Of a DNA stretch of 64,000 nt, positions 50,291-58,664 are shown in pieces. Both the position numbers and the translations under genes were made by a program. The stretch lies in contig NZ_JACJJK010000006.1 in NCBI RefSeq assembly GCF_016899935.1, positions 62,001 through 126,000 of the forward strand, in the 5' to 3' direction. Numbering within the stretch: the stretch's first letter is position 1; each line of letters begins with the position of its first letter. The DNA comes from Olsenella uli. Its GTDB lineage: Bacteria; Actinomycetota; Coriobacteriia; Coriobacteriales; Atopobiaceae. The notes under the pieces are model-generated. The model was not told the origin of the DNA. It saw only the letters and a list, made by a program, of their open reading frames with translations, and ran no database searches.

Positions 50291-52726
50291 TCACTCCCAC
50301 GTGGGCGGAACCGGGGCGTTGGGGGTGGCCCATGCTCCCAAAGGCGCGTTGGGGTCCGCGTCCAGCGTGAGGGGCGAGAAGGACCCGGCGTTGTAGCTCC
50401 GCAGGGCCGCGATGCCGATCATGGCCGCGTTGTCACCGCAGGCGCGCATGGGCGGCACGGTCACGCGCACGCCGCGCTTCTCGAGTTCGCGCTTGTACGC
50501 CGCGCGGAGTCCCGGGTTGGCCGCCACGCCGCCGCCGACGCAGAAGTCGGAGACGCCCGTCTCCTCCACCGCCGTCACGGCCTTGGCCACCTGCACGTCG
50601 ATCACGGCCGCCTCAAAGCTCGCGGCAAGGTCGGGCAGATTGATGGCGCGCCCGGCGCGGTTCTCGCCCTCGATGTAGGTGATGACGGCGGTCTTGAGAC
50701 CAGAGAGGCTGAACGAGTAGTCCCCGCTGTGCAGCATCGCGCGCGGGAAGTGAATGGCCTTGGGGTTGCCCTGCGCGGAGAGCTTGGAGATTACGGGGCC
50801 ACCGGGATAGCCCAGCCCAAGCGCCTTGGCCACCTTGTCAAAGGCCTCGCCCACCGCGTCGTCGATCGTAGCGCCCAGAAGTACGTAGTCGCCCCAGGCG
50901 CGCACGTGGACGAGCATGGTGTTGCCGCCGGAGACGATGCTCGCCACGAAGGGCGGCTCGAGGTCCGGCGTCTCAAAGAGGTTGGCCATGAGGTGGCCCT
51001 CGAGGTGGTGCACGGCAATGAGCGGCAGGTCAGCGGCCGCGCAGAGGCCCTTGGCAAAGGCCACGCCCACCACGAGCGCGCCCACGAGACCCGGGCCCGC
51101 CGTCACGCCCACGGCCGCGAGGTCCGCCGGCGTCAGCGTGTCCACGCCAAAGTGCTCGCCGGCGCGCGCGAGCGTCTCCTCGAAGACGCCCACGATGGCC
51201 TCGGTGTGCTTGCGGGAGGCGATCTCGGGAACCACGCCGCCAAAGCGCGCGTGAAAGTCAATCTGCGTGGCCACGACGCTTGCGCAGACCACGCCGTGGC
51301 TGTCCGTCACGGCCATGGCGGTCTCGTCGCAGGAGGATTCGATCGAAAGGATGAGCGGACCGGCGGCGGCGAGCGCGGCCGTGGCCTCGGGCGTGCGCGA
51401 CGCGGCCTCGATCGGCCACGGGCGGATGGACGGCGCCGGCTCCGGACGGCCGGTCGCGATCACGGCGTCCGCCGCGAGCGGCAGCGGGGCGCGCAGGATG
51501 AGGGCGTCGTGGCCGGCGCCGTAGTAGCCCGGGCGCCGCCCCTCCTCCGCGAGGCCGAGCGCGCCGTAGAGGGCACGAGCCGGCCCGTTCTTCTCGTCCA
51601 CCTCAAGGGAAATCGTCTGCGCGCCGAGCATCTGCGCGTCGTAGGCCACGCGGGCAACCAGGCGCGTGGCGATGCCCTCGCGCCGGCGCGCCGCGTCCAC
51701 GACGACCTCCTCGACCTCAAAGTCCGCCCCCGCGAGCACGCCGCCCGCAAAGCCGATGACCCGACCCTGGTCATGCGCGACCCACCAGCTGCGCCCGGGC
51801 TGGGAGAGCTCCTCGTAGAACATGCGCTCCGTCCACGGCGTGTGCGCGGAGCCCTCGTAGGCGGCGGCCTCGAGCGCGGCCACCGCGGCAGTGTCGTTCA
51901 GCGTCATCGGGCGCAGCTGCAGGTGGATGCCCGCGAGCGCGTCGTCCACGCCGGTGAGCTCCACGGTCGCCGGAGCCTTGAGGCCCAACCTCGTGCGCTC
52001 GGCCTCCTCGGCATCGGAGAGGCGCGTGTAGATGGGCAGGACCAGCGCCGGATCGCCGGGCTGCGCGGCGGGACCGTCAAAGACGCCGGCCTCCACGGCG
52101 GCGCGGAGCAGCCCCTCGCCGGTGGGATACCACGCCTCCTCGGGCGAGAAGGACGTCAGACCCGCCGCCTCAAAGCGCGCCCGGTACTTGACCAGGCCGT
52201 TGCCCGTGAGCGTGAGCTCGGCCGCGTCCGCGCGCTCCGCCCAGGCGGCCACGCAGGCGTCCGCCTTGAGCACGGTCTCCGCCGGAAAGGTGCGGTGCGC
52301 GCCGGCCTCGTCCAGCTCGTAGATGCCGGGGTAGACCTCGCCGCGCATGGCGTCTCCCGCCACGGCGAGCGTGCCGCGCGCGCCGGCGGCATGCGCGGAC
52401 CACGCCATCGCATCGAGCGCCGAGGTGCCGTAGAGCGGCAGGCCCGCGCCGCACGCGAGGCCCTTGGCCGTGGCGATGCCGATTCGCACGCCCGTGAACG
52501 AGCCCGGGCCACGCCCCACGAGCACGGCATCGAGGTCGCCCATCGCAAGGCCCGCCTCGGCGAGCGCCTCCTGCGCCGTGGTCACAAGCTCCACGTTGGC
52601 TCGCCGGCGGCACAGGTGGTCGCGCGAGGACAGCACCTCCACGGCACCGTCCGCGCCCACGCGCCCGACGGCGCAGGCCAGCATGTCCGTGGACGTGTCC
52701 AGCGCAAGGATGATCTTCTCGGCCAT
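50291..52726 (-). CDS. tsaD: TsaB-RimI-TsaD triple fusion (tRNA t6A synthesis plus acetyltransferase)
   Basis: The 811-residue chain joins three proteins. Residues 1-240 are TsaB-like (ALDTSTDMLACAV, VGRGPGSFTGVRIG). Residues 266-415 are a RimI-type GNAT (VVVDAARRREGIATRL with the acetyl-CoA loop). Residues 456-800 are TsaD (SIESSCDETAMAV, the metal-binding HHLEGH at 573-578, VCVGGGVAANPGLR-like CVGGGVAANPGLR). TsaD and TsaB attach threonylcarbamoyl to A37 of ANN-decoding tRNAs; RimI acetylates S18 in other bacteria. TsaE is encoded at 54693. The start follows GCGAGAAGAG, a decamer variant. Confidence 0.95.
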   Translation of the reverse strand: MAEKIILALDTSTDMLACAVGRVGADGAVEVLSSRDHLCRRRANVELVTTAQEALAEAGLAMGDLDAVLVGRGPGSFTGVRIGIATAKGLACGAGLPLYGTSALDAMAWSAHAAGARGTLAVAGDAMRGEVYPGIYELDEAGAHRTFPAETVLKADACVAAWAERADAAELTLTGNGLVKYRARFEAAGLTSFSPEEAWYPTGEGLLRAAVEAGVFDGPAAQPGDPALVLPIYTRLSDAEEAERTRLGLKAPATVELTGVDDALAGIHLQLRPMTLNDTAAVAALEAAAYEGSAHTPWTERMFYEELSQPGRSWWVAHDQGRVIGFAGGVLAGADFEVEEVVVDAARRREGIATRLVARVAYDAQMLGAQTISLEVDEKNGPARALYGALGLAEEGRRPGYYGAGHDALILRAPLPLAADAVIATGRPEPAPSIRPWPIEAASRTPEATAALAAAGPLILSIESSCDETAMAVTDSHGVVCASVVATQIDFHARFGGVVPEIASRKHTEAIVGVFEETLARAGEHFGVDTLTPADLAAVGVTAGPGLVGALVVGVAFAKGLCAAADLPLIAVHHLEGHLMANLFETPDLEPPFVASIVSGGNTMLVHVRAWGDYVLLGATIDDAVGEAFDKVAKALGLGYPGGPVISKLSAQGNPKAIHFPRAMLHSGDYSFSLSGLKTAVITYIEGENRAGRAINLPDLAASFEAAVIDVQVAKAVTAVEETGVSDFCVGGGVAANPGLRAAYKRELEKRGVRVTVPPMRACGDNAAMIGIAALRSYNAGSFSPLTLDADPNAPLGAWATPNAPVPPTWE

Positions 52727-52802
52727 TCACAGCTCTTCTCGCTCGGAGGTTCAACTCGTCTAGTGTAGTCAAATCGCAGCATGGCGGGAGCGCGCCATCA
52801 GC

Positions 52803-53008
52803 TGCACAAAAGGCCCGACTTGGCAGAGATGCGCGGGGTGGCGCGCACAAAGATGCCGACTTGGCAGAGAATCGCCTGCCAAGTCGGCTAGTTTGTGCAG
52901 TGGGCGAGAAGAACGCCCAGTTGGCGGCTCGCCCGGCAGGCCGGCGCCCTGCCAAGTCGGGCCTTTTGTGCAGACCGGCGGCCGAGTCTCTGCCAAGTCG
53001 GCAGTTTT
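52803..53008. repeat. E11: long element with five or more arm copies
   Basis: The arm family is TGCACAAA-n-GCCCGACTTGGCAGAG. Direct copies start at 52803 and near 52840; inverted copies read TGCCAAGTCGGCTAGTTTGTGCAG (about 52877-52900; given here as TGCCAAGTCGG and TTTGTGCAG), CTGCCAAGTCGGGCCTTTTG (about 52950) and CTGCCAAGTCGGCAGTTTTTT. Exact decamer copy 52904-52913 lies in the middle. It ends on the stop codon of the DUF3783 gene. Confidence 0.78.
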
Positions 53009-53467
53009 TTACGCGGCGCCGTCCCCGCCGCCCATCTGGGCGTGCTCGGCGACAACCGCCTCGATGAGCTTCGCGAGCGGCCAGGCGCGGTTGACCTTGG
53101 TGAGCAGCGCCTTGTGCCCCACCACGCACCCCGCCTCGCGCGAGTGGGCGAGAAACTCGTTCACCTGCGCGTCCGTCAGGCCGCAGAGCAGCACGAACTC
53201 ATCCGCCACTGGCGCCGGCCCGGCGTACGGCACGGGCGCCGGCCGGAACCCCGGCAGCCGCGCGAACGCACCCGCCGCGTCCCCCAGGCGCTCCGGCAAT
53301 GCCGTCCGCGCCACCACGCCCATCTCGCGCAGGACCCCGCGCACCGCCGCGCCCTTCTCGCCAGAGGGGTCAAGCCCCCAGAGCACCGCGCACGGCACGG
53401 GCCCTGAGGGCTTGACCTTCTTCGATCGGGCGGATCCGGCGGCCTTCTTCCTGGGCCGGCCGGCCAT
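53009..53467 (-). CDS. DUF3783-domain protein
   Basis: The 152-residue protein starts with a Lys/Arg-rich tail, then a compact domain with PCAVLWGL, EFVLLCGLTDAQVNEFL and GCVVGHKALLTKVNRAWPLAKLI. This fits DUF3783, a small domain of unknown function found in anaerobes. Its ATG shares one base with the rubrerythrin stop (TAATG), so it is coupled to the oxidative-stress genes. The TAA stop falls at the end of element E11. Confidence 0.72.
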   Translation of the reverse strand: MAGRPRKKAAGSARSKKVKPSGPVPCAVLWGLDPSGEKGAAVRGVLREMGVVARTALPERLGDAAGAFARLPGFRPAPVPYAGPAPVADEFVLLCGLTDAQVNEFLAHSREAGCVVGHKALLTKVNRAWPLAKLIEAVVAEHAQMGGGDGAA

Positions 53468-54054
53468 TAGCCGAAGTAGCGCTCGAGCAGGCCCTTGAGA
53501 GCCTTGCCGTGGCGGGCCTCGTCACGAGCCATCTCGTGAACGGTGTCGTGAATGGCGTCGAGGCCGTTCTTCTTGGCGCAGGCGGCGAGCTCCGTCTTGC
53601 CGGCGGTGGCGCCGAACTCGCAGTCGACGCGCCAGGCCAGGTTGGCCTTGGTGTCGGCCTTCATGTTGGGCTCAAGCTCCTCGCCCAGCAGCTCGGCGAA
53701 CTTGGAGGCGTGCTCGGCCTCCTCGTAGGCGGCCTTCTCCCAGTAAAGGCCGATCTCGGGGTAGCCCTCGCGGTGCGCGATGCGCGCCATGCAGAGGTAC
53801 ATGCCGACCTCGGAGCACTCGCCGGTGAAGTTGGCCTTGAGCTGCTCGAGGATGTAGGCCTTGTCCTCGTCGGAGATGTCGGGGTTGTCCTTCACGGTCT
53901 TGGCGTAGATGCCGTACTCGTGCTCGGCGGCGAGCTTGAGCTCACCCTCGACCTTCTCGAACTGGCTCGCGGGAGCCTTGCAGACCGGGCACTCCGCCGG
54001 CGGCTCGGCGCCCTCGTAGATGTAACCGCAGACCTTGCAGACCCACTTGTCCAT
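53467..54054 (-). CDS. rbr: Reverse rubrerythrin (rubredoxin domain first)
   Basis: The 195-residue protein starts with a rubredoxin-like iron site ([12 protein letters not shown] ... ECPVCKAP) and continues with a ferritin-like diiron domain. The latter has [40 protein letters not shown] and [19 protein letters not shown] as ligand-bearing helices. The rubredoxin-first order is the reverse of the classical protein. It reduces hydrogen peroxide in anaerobes. A PerR-like gene lies 63 bases upstream on the same strand. Confidence 0.95.
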   Translation of the reverse strand: MDKWVCKVCGYIYEGAEPPAECPVCKAPASQFEKVEGELKLAAEHEYGIYAKTVKDNPDISDEDKAYILEQLKANFTGECSEVGMYLCMARIAHREGYPEIGLYWEKAAYEEAEHASKFAELLGEELEPNMKADTKANLAWRVDCEFGATAGKTELAACAKKNGLDAIHDTVHEMARDEARHGKALKGLLERYFG

Positions 54055-54117
54055 CGTGAAACCTCCTCGTTTGTCGGTGGCGGAGCCGCGGCCCCGCCCC
54101 TCTCCTATGCACGCGGC

Positions 54118-54543
54118 TCAGGCGCTCGCCCGGGCCGTTGATGCCTCGTCCTGCCGCTCGGCCGCCTGGCACGCGGGGCACACGCCGTCGAACTGCAGCG
54201 TGTGGCCGCAGATCCGGTAGCCGGAGGTGCGCTCCGCCGCCCGCTCCGCGCCCTCGTCGAGCACGGGGACCATCACGTCGTCCACCCGGCCGCAGTGCGT
54301 GCAGCGCACGTGGTAGTGGGCGAACGTCTGGTGGTCAAAGCGGTCGGCGCCGTTGTTGATGCGGACGCGGCCGATCGCGCCCTCGTCGGCGAGCCTCCCC
54401 AACGTACGATAGACGGTCGCCCGTCCGATGCCGGGGTGCTCCGCGTGAACGGCCTCGTAGACGTCGTCGGCGGTGGGATGGTTGGCAAGGCGCCGCAGCG
54501 CACCCTCGATGACCTGGCGCTGCACGGTGTTTCTCGCTGGCAT
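54118..54543 (-). CDS. perR: Fur/PerR-family metalloregulator
   Basis: The 141-residue protein has a winged helix (TADDVYEAVHAEHPGIGRAT, VYRTLGRLADEGAIGRV) and the dimerisation domain with DHQTFAHYHVRCTHCGRVDD and CPAC, giving two CxxC zinc pairs. Linkage to rubrerythrin favours a PerR-like peroxide sensor over Fur or Zur. It probably represses its own operon and rbr. The start follows GGGAGGTGGGAC. Confidence 0.88.
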   Translation of the reverse strand: MPARNTVQRQVIEGALRRLANHPTADDVYEAVHAEHPGIGRATVYRTLGRLADEGAIGRVRINNGADRFDHQTFAHYHVRCTHCGRVDDVMVPVLDEGAERAAERTSGYRICGHTLQFDGVCPACQAAERQDEASTARASA

Positions 54544-54569
54544 GTCCCACCTCCCTCTCGTCTGAGGGA

Positions 54570-54597
54570 ATCATAGCATAGTGAGACTGAGTATCAA
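54570..54597 (-). promoter_or_regulatory. Promoter of perR-rbr with possible operator
   Basis: On the minus strand TTGATA (54597-54592) and TATGAT (54575-54570) are 16 bases apart, the best -35/-10 pair in the window. TGAGAATTTCTCTCA just upstream (near 54599-54613) is partly palindromic and could be a regulator site. It does not match the Bacillus PerR box closely. Confidence 0.5.
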
Positions 54598-54668
54598 CTG
54601 AGAATTTCTCTCATTTTCTGTCAAAGGGGTGCCAAAGAGGACGTGTTCCTTTTCACATAAAAGTTTTC

Positions 54669-54699
54669 TGTAAAAAAGAACCTGTCCCCAATTTACAGG
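54669..54699. repeat. CTGTCCCCAATT repeat forming a CTGTAAA/TTTACAG hairpin
   Basis: CTGTAAA (54669-54675 approx.) and TTTACAG (54693-54699) flank AAAGAACCTGTCCCCAA. The block CTGTCCCCAATTTACAG is nearly the second half of the palindrome at 15453. Its last bases hold the TAA stop of tsaE. Confidence 0.7.
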
Positions 54700-55172
54700 C
54701 TGGCGAGAAGGGCGTCGCCTCGGGCGTCGTGCGCGACCAGCCGGACCTCGCGCGGGGGCTCCTCGCCCGGCGCGGCCTCATCGTCCAGGCGCGTCACGAA
54801 GACGTCCACGCGCGCGTCGCCGATCTCGTCAGCGAACTGCTCGCCCCACTCGATCACGCACACGCCGTCGGCGCCGAGCACGTCAAAGATGCCGGTGTCC
54901 TCCAGCTGCTCCGCGGAGTCGAGCCGGTAGAGGTCGAAGTGGCAGAGCGGCATCTCGGCGCCCTCGTAGACCATCTCGATCGTGAACGTGGGGCTCGTCA
55001 CGTCGGCCTCCACGCCCATGCCCGCCGCGATGCCCTTGGTGAGCTGGGTCTTGCCCGCCCCGAGGTCGCCGGTCAGCACGAGCACGTCCCCAGCGACGAG
55101 CGCACGGCCCAGCCGCTCGCCCAGCGCGATCGTCTCCTCGCGCGAGCCCGTGCGAAAGCTCCGCTCGCCCAT
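54693..55172 (-). CDS. tsaE: tRNA t6A synthesis ATPase TsaE
   Basis: The 159-residue protein has Walker A LTGDLGAGKTQLTKGIA, SPTFTIEMVYEG, HFDLYRL and VIEWGEQF, the TsaE signature set. It is the ATPase of the threonylcarbamoyl complex with TsaB and TsaD, which are fused in one chain at 50291-52726. The start directly follows the udg stop (TAGATG). The stop codon is inside the repeat at 54669-54699. Confidence 0.95.
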   Translation of the reverse strand: MGERSFRTGSREETIALGERLGRALVAGDVLVLTGDLGAGKTQLTKGIAAGMGVEADVTSPTFTIEMVYEGAEMPLCHFDLYRLDSAEQLEDTGIFDVLGADGVCVIEWGEQFADEIGDARVDVFVTRLDDEAAPGEEPPREVRLVAHDARGDALLASL

Positions 55173-55787
55173 CTACGCCTCCGTCCCGGCCGGGTGCTCC
55201 GCGAGCCACGCGCCCACCATCTTGAGGTCCGCCTCCAGCAGCGGCTGCCAGTCCGAGTGGTAGATGCAGGCCGCCGGGTGGAACGTCGGGCACACGGTGA
55301 AGTGGCCGGTCTGGTAGAGCTGGCCGCGCAGCGACGTCACGCCCGCGCTCGTGCGCAGCACGAACTGCGAGGCGAAGTTGCCCAGGCACACGATCACGTC
55401 AGGCCAGATCGATCGGATCTGCTCGCGCAAAAACGGCGCGCAGGCCTCGATCTCCTCCGGCTTGGGGTTGCGGTTTCCGGGCGGGCGGCACTTCACCACG
55501 TTGGCGATGTAGATCTCGTCGCGCGTGAGGCCCGCGCAGCCGAGAAGCGCGTCCAGCTTGTGGCCGGCGGCGCCGACGAACGGCTCGCCCTGCAGGTCCT
55601 CGTTGCGCCCGGGCCCCTCGCCGATGAACATCACGCGCGCGTGCGGGTTGCCCACGCCGAAGACGAGGTTCGTGCGCGTGGCCCCGAGCGGGCAGAGCTG
55701 GCAGTTGCCCATGAGGTCGCGGATCTCCTGCAGCGTGACCTCGCGCGGCCCCTGATGCTCGTGGCCGGGTATGTGCATGACGGACAT
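55173..55787 (-). CDS. udg: Uracil-DNA glycosylase, family 4 (Fe-S)
   Basis: The 204-residue protein fits family 4/5. It has [16 protein letters not shown] with two cluster cysteines, [19 protein letters not shown] as motif [16 protein letters not shown] with another cysteine, and the second active-site motif in TFHPAACIY. It removes uracil from DNA. I chose the ATG at 55787 because AAGGGGG lies upstream; a TTG 69 bases earlier would overlap alr. tsaE follows in the same operon. Confidence 0.9.
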   Translation of the reverse strand: MSVMHIPGHEHQGPREVTLQEIRDLMGNCQLCPLGATRTNLVFGVGNPHARVMFIGEGPGRNEDLQGEPFVGAAGHKLDALLGCAGLTRDEIYIANVVKCRPPGNRNPKPEEIEACAPFLREQIRSIWPDVIVCLGNFASQFVLRTSAGVTSLRGQLYQTGHFTVCPTFHPAACIYHSDWQPLLEADLKMVGAWLAEHPAGTEA

Positions 55788-55836
55788 GAGGTCGAGCCCC
55801 CTTCTCTCGGCGGCGGTGCCACCTGCGGCCGTCCCC

Positions 55837-56997
55837 TTACGTGTAGATCTTCTCAAGTCTCATCCCAAAGTCGCACACGACCTCGTAGTTAATCGTGTTT
55901 CTCAGCCCGGCCATCTCCTCCGCCGTGATGCGCTCGTCGTCGTCCGCGCCCAGGACGGTGACCACGTCGCCGTACTCCACCGGCCGCGTGGGGCGATAGG
56001 AGCGCGCGCCGTTCACGTCCATTGCGAACATGAACTGGTCCATGCAGATGTTGCCCACCTGGCGGCAGCGCATGCCGTTGACGATGACGTCCATCTGGTT
56101 GGAGAGCTCGCGCGCGAGGCCGTCCGCGTAGCCGATCGGCACGGTGGCGACCTGGATGTTCTGCTTGGGCACGCGCCAGGTGAGCCCGTAGCCCACGCCG
56201 TCGCCCACGTTGGGGTAGACGACGCGCGTGACGCGGCCGCGCACGCTCATGACCGGCTCGAGGTCCAGGTAGGAGCGGGTAGCCTCCGCCGGGTGCAGGC
56301 CGTAGAGCCCGATGCCCACGCGGCACATGTCGAAGTGGCACTCCGGGTGCATGATCGTGCCCGGCGTGTTGTCGCAGTGGATGAGCCCCGTGTCCAGCCC
56401 GGCGCCGCGCAGGGCCTCCACGGTCTCGCGGAAGCGGTTGAGCTGCAGGGCAAAGTCCCAGTCGTCGGGCACGTCTGCGGTGGCGAAGTGGGTGAAGGTG
56501 CCCGCGCACTCCAGCCCCCGGTGGAAGTCGATCGTGCGGCGCAGCTCCACCGCGTCCGAGCGGCGCACGCCGATGCGCGTCATGCCCGTGTCCACGGCCA
56601 GGTGATAGCGGGCCACGCGGTTCTGCGCGGCGGCCGCCTCGCCCAGCGCGAGCGCGAAGTCGGCCGTGTAGACCGACGGCATGAGGTCGTGCTCCACGAG
56701 TGTGCGCACGCAGTCCACGGGCGGCTCGGAGAGCACGAGGATGGGCCACTCGATGCCGGCCTCGCGCAGGGCCACGCCCTCCGCGACGGTCGCCACGGCG
56801 AACTGGCTCGCGCCCGCCGAGTGCATGACCTTCATGCACGGCACAGCGCCGTGCCCGTAGGCGTCCGCCTTGACGACGCACATCATCTGGACGCCGCGCT
56901 CGAGCCGCCTCCTGAAGGCGGTCGTGTTGCGCCTCAGCGCCGCGAGGTTGACCTCGACCCACGACCAGCGGCTCTCCGGACCTTGGACCCTCTCCAC
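55837..56997 (-). CDS. alr: Alanine racemase
   Basis: The 386-residue protein has the PLP lysine in VVKADAYGHG and the catalytic Tyr region in GVGYGLTWRV. It also has TFTHFATAD and MCRVGIGLYGLHP. It supplies D-alanine for peptidoglycan. The start is GTG at 56997-56995 behind GGGGGAAGC. It follows the nnr gene by 27 bases in what appears to be a glmM-glmS-acpS-nnr-alr-udg-tsaE operon. Confidence 0.95.
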   Translation of the reverse strand: MERVQGPESRWSWVEVNLAALRRNTTAFRRRLERGVQMMCVVKADAYGHGAVPCMKVMHSAGASQFAVATVAEGVALREAGIEWPILVLSEPPVDCVRTLVEHDLMPSVYTADFALALGEAAAAQNRVARYHLAVDTGMTRIGVRRSDAVELRRTIDFHRGLECAGTFTHFATADVPDDWDFALQLNRFRETVEALRGAGLDTGLIHCDNTPGTIMHPECHFDMCRVGIGLYGLHPAEATRSYLDLEPVMSVRGRVTRVVYPNVGDGVGYGLTWRVPKQNIQVATVPIGYADGLARELSNQMDVIVNGMRCRQVGNICMDQFMFAMDVNGARSYRPTRPVEYGDVVTVLGADDDERITAEEMAGLRNTINYEVVCDFGMRLEKIYT

Positions 56998-57024
56998 GCT
57001 GCTTCCCCCTCCCGGCGCGCCGCG

Positions 57025-58641
57025 CTACTCCCCGGACGGGACCTCGGGGTAGGCGACGTGCTCGTCGACGGCATCGCTGGCGATCCCGATCACGTCGATG
57101 ACGTCCCCCGCCATGACGGCACGCGAGCCGACGCGCTCCGCCGCGAGCGAGCCCGCATACGCGTGCACCTCGCAGACGTAGGCCGCCAGCAGCGCAAGAT
57201 CGACGTCCTCGCCGTGCCGCTGCGCGAGGGCCGATGCCATCATACCAGCAAGCACGTCGCCGGAGCCCGCCGTGGCGAGCGCCGCGGGGCCGGGCTTGGG
57301 GAGCACGGCCTTCTCGACGCTCACGCAGGCCGTCGCCGTGCCCTTGCTCACGACCACGAGCTCGGAGCCGCCGTCGGACCACACGATCTCGCGCGCAGCG
57401 GCAAGCTGCTCCACGAGCGAGGAGGGCGCCGCACCGCCGCGACGGCCCACGAGCCGGCCGAGCTCGCCGCGGTGCGGGGTGAGCACGAGCGGGGCGTCCC
57501 GGCGGATGACCTCGGGAAGGCTGGGCAGAGCGCCGTTGGTGAGGCGCGCCAGGCAGTTGAGGCCGTCGGCGTCCACGACCAGCGGCACGTCGCACTCGAG
57601 CAGGGCCGAGACGATCGCGGCCGTGCCGCCGCTCACGCGCATGCCCGGGCCCACGAGCACCGCGCTCGCGCGCTCGGCGAGGGCACGGACCACGTCGCAC
57701 GCCTCGGCGGTGAAGGTGCCGTCCGCGTCCTCGGACAGCGGGACGACGGGGATCTCCAGCAGGTGGGCCTGGGCGACCGGCGCGGCGGAGGCGGGCGTGG
57801 CCAGCGTCACGTAGCCGGCGCCCATGCGCGCCGCGGCACGGGCCGCCATGATCGCGGCGCCCGGGTAGCGGCGCGACCCGCCCACGACGAGCACCGAGCC
57901 GCGCGCGAACTTGTCCACCGAGGCGGTGCGCGGCGCCAGGGCGTCGAGGTAGTCGATGAGGTCGGTGCGCCAGGCGACCGGGTCCTCGTCGATCACGAGA
58001 CGCTCGGTCTGCTCGGCGAGCGGCGCGACAACGATGGCGCCGGTCACGTCGCGGCCGTCGTCGGCGAGCAGGCCCGGCTTGAGGGAGAGCATCGTCACGG
58101 TCATGTCCGCAACCACGCACGGGCCCTCCGCGCGCCCGGTCTCGGCCGAAAGGCCGCTCGGCACGTCGACGGCGACCACGCGGGCGGCGCAGGCGTTCAC
58201 GCACTCGATCCAGATGTCAAAGGGCGGCCGCACGTTGCCGTGAAAGCCGGTCCCCAGCATGCAGTCCAGGACGACGTCCGCCGTGGCGAGAAGAACCTCG
58301 AGCTCGTCGCGGGACGGCCCCACGAGCACCGAGACGCCCGCGCGCTCGGCGCTCTGGGCGACCTGACGGGCGAGGTCCCCCGAGAGCGCGTCCGGCTCGA
58401 TCGGGCTCACCACCGTCACGTTGACACCGCGCGCGTGGAGGGCCTCGGCGGCGACCCAGCCGTCGCCGCCGTTGTTGCCCAGGCCCACGAGCACGACCAC
58501 GTTCTCGACCTCGCCGAGCTCCAGGGACTCCCGGGCCGCCGCGAGCCCGGCGCGGCGCATGAGCTCGGCGACGCTCACGCCCTCGCGGGTGAGCGCCACC
58601 TCGACGCGCTTGACGTCGTCTATGTTCAGCACAGGCTGCAT
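57025..58641 (-). CDS. nnr: Bifunctional NAD(P)H-hydrate epimerase/dehydratase
   Basis: The 538-residue protein has an N-terminal YjeF epimerase domain (VVVLVGLGNNGGDGWVAAE, DCMLGTGFHG, VAVDVPSGLSAETG) and a C-terminal ribokinase-like dehydratase domain (VLVVGGSRRYPGAAIMAARA, VLVGPGM, LTPHRGELGRL, TAGSGDVLAGM). It repairs hydrated NAD(P)H. The ATG at 58641 follows AAGGAGCGGAAGAC. It is between acpS and alr in the operon. A decamer copy (58287-58296) encodes Val-Leu-Leu-Ala. Confidence 0.95.
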   Translation of the reverse strand: MQPVLNIDDVKRVEVALTREGVSVAELMRRAGLAAARESLELGEVENVVVLVGLGNNGGDGWVAAEALHARGVNVTVVSPIEPDALSGDLARQVAQSAERAGVSVLVGPSRDELEVLLATADVVLDCMLGTGFHGNVRPPFDIWIECVNACAARVVAVDVPSGLSAETGRAEGPCVVADMTVTMLSLKPGLLADDGRDVTGAIVVAPLAEQTERLVIDEDPVAWRTDLIDYLDALAPRTASVDKFARGSVLVVGGSRRYPGAAIMAARAAARMGAGYVTLATPASAAPVAQAHLLEIPVVPLSEDADGTFTAEACDVVRALAERASAVLVGPGMRVSGGTAAIVSALLECDVPLVVDADGLNCLARLTNGALPSLPEVIRRDAPLVLTPHRGELGRLVGRRGGAAPSSLVEQLAAAREIVWSDGGSELVVVSKGTATACVSVEKAVLPKPGPAALATAGSGDVLAGMMASALAQRHGEDVDLALLAAYVCEVHAYAGSLAAERVGSRAVMAGDVIDVIGIASDAVDEHVAYPEVPSGE

Positions 58642-58664
58642 GTCTTCCGCTCCTTCTCGGGAGG

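Noticed and set aside
52803-53008. CRISPR-like array in E11
   Set aside because: The repeats occur in both orientations with uneven spacing and no spacers; no cas gene is near.
55173-55856. TTG start for udg at 55856
   Set aside because: It would overlap the alr end with low-complexity residues; the ATG at 55787 has a purine-rich site.
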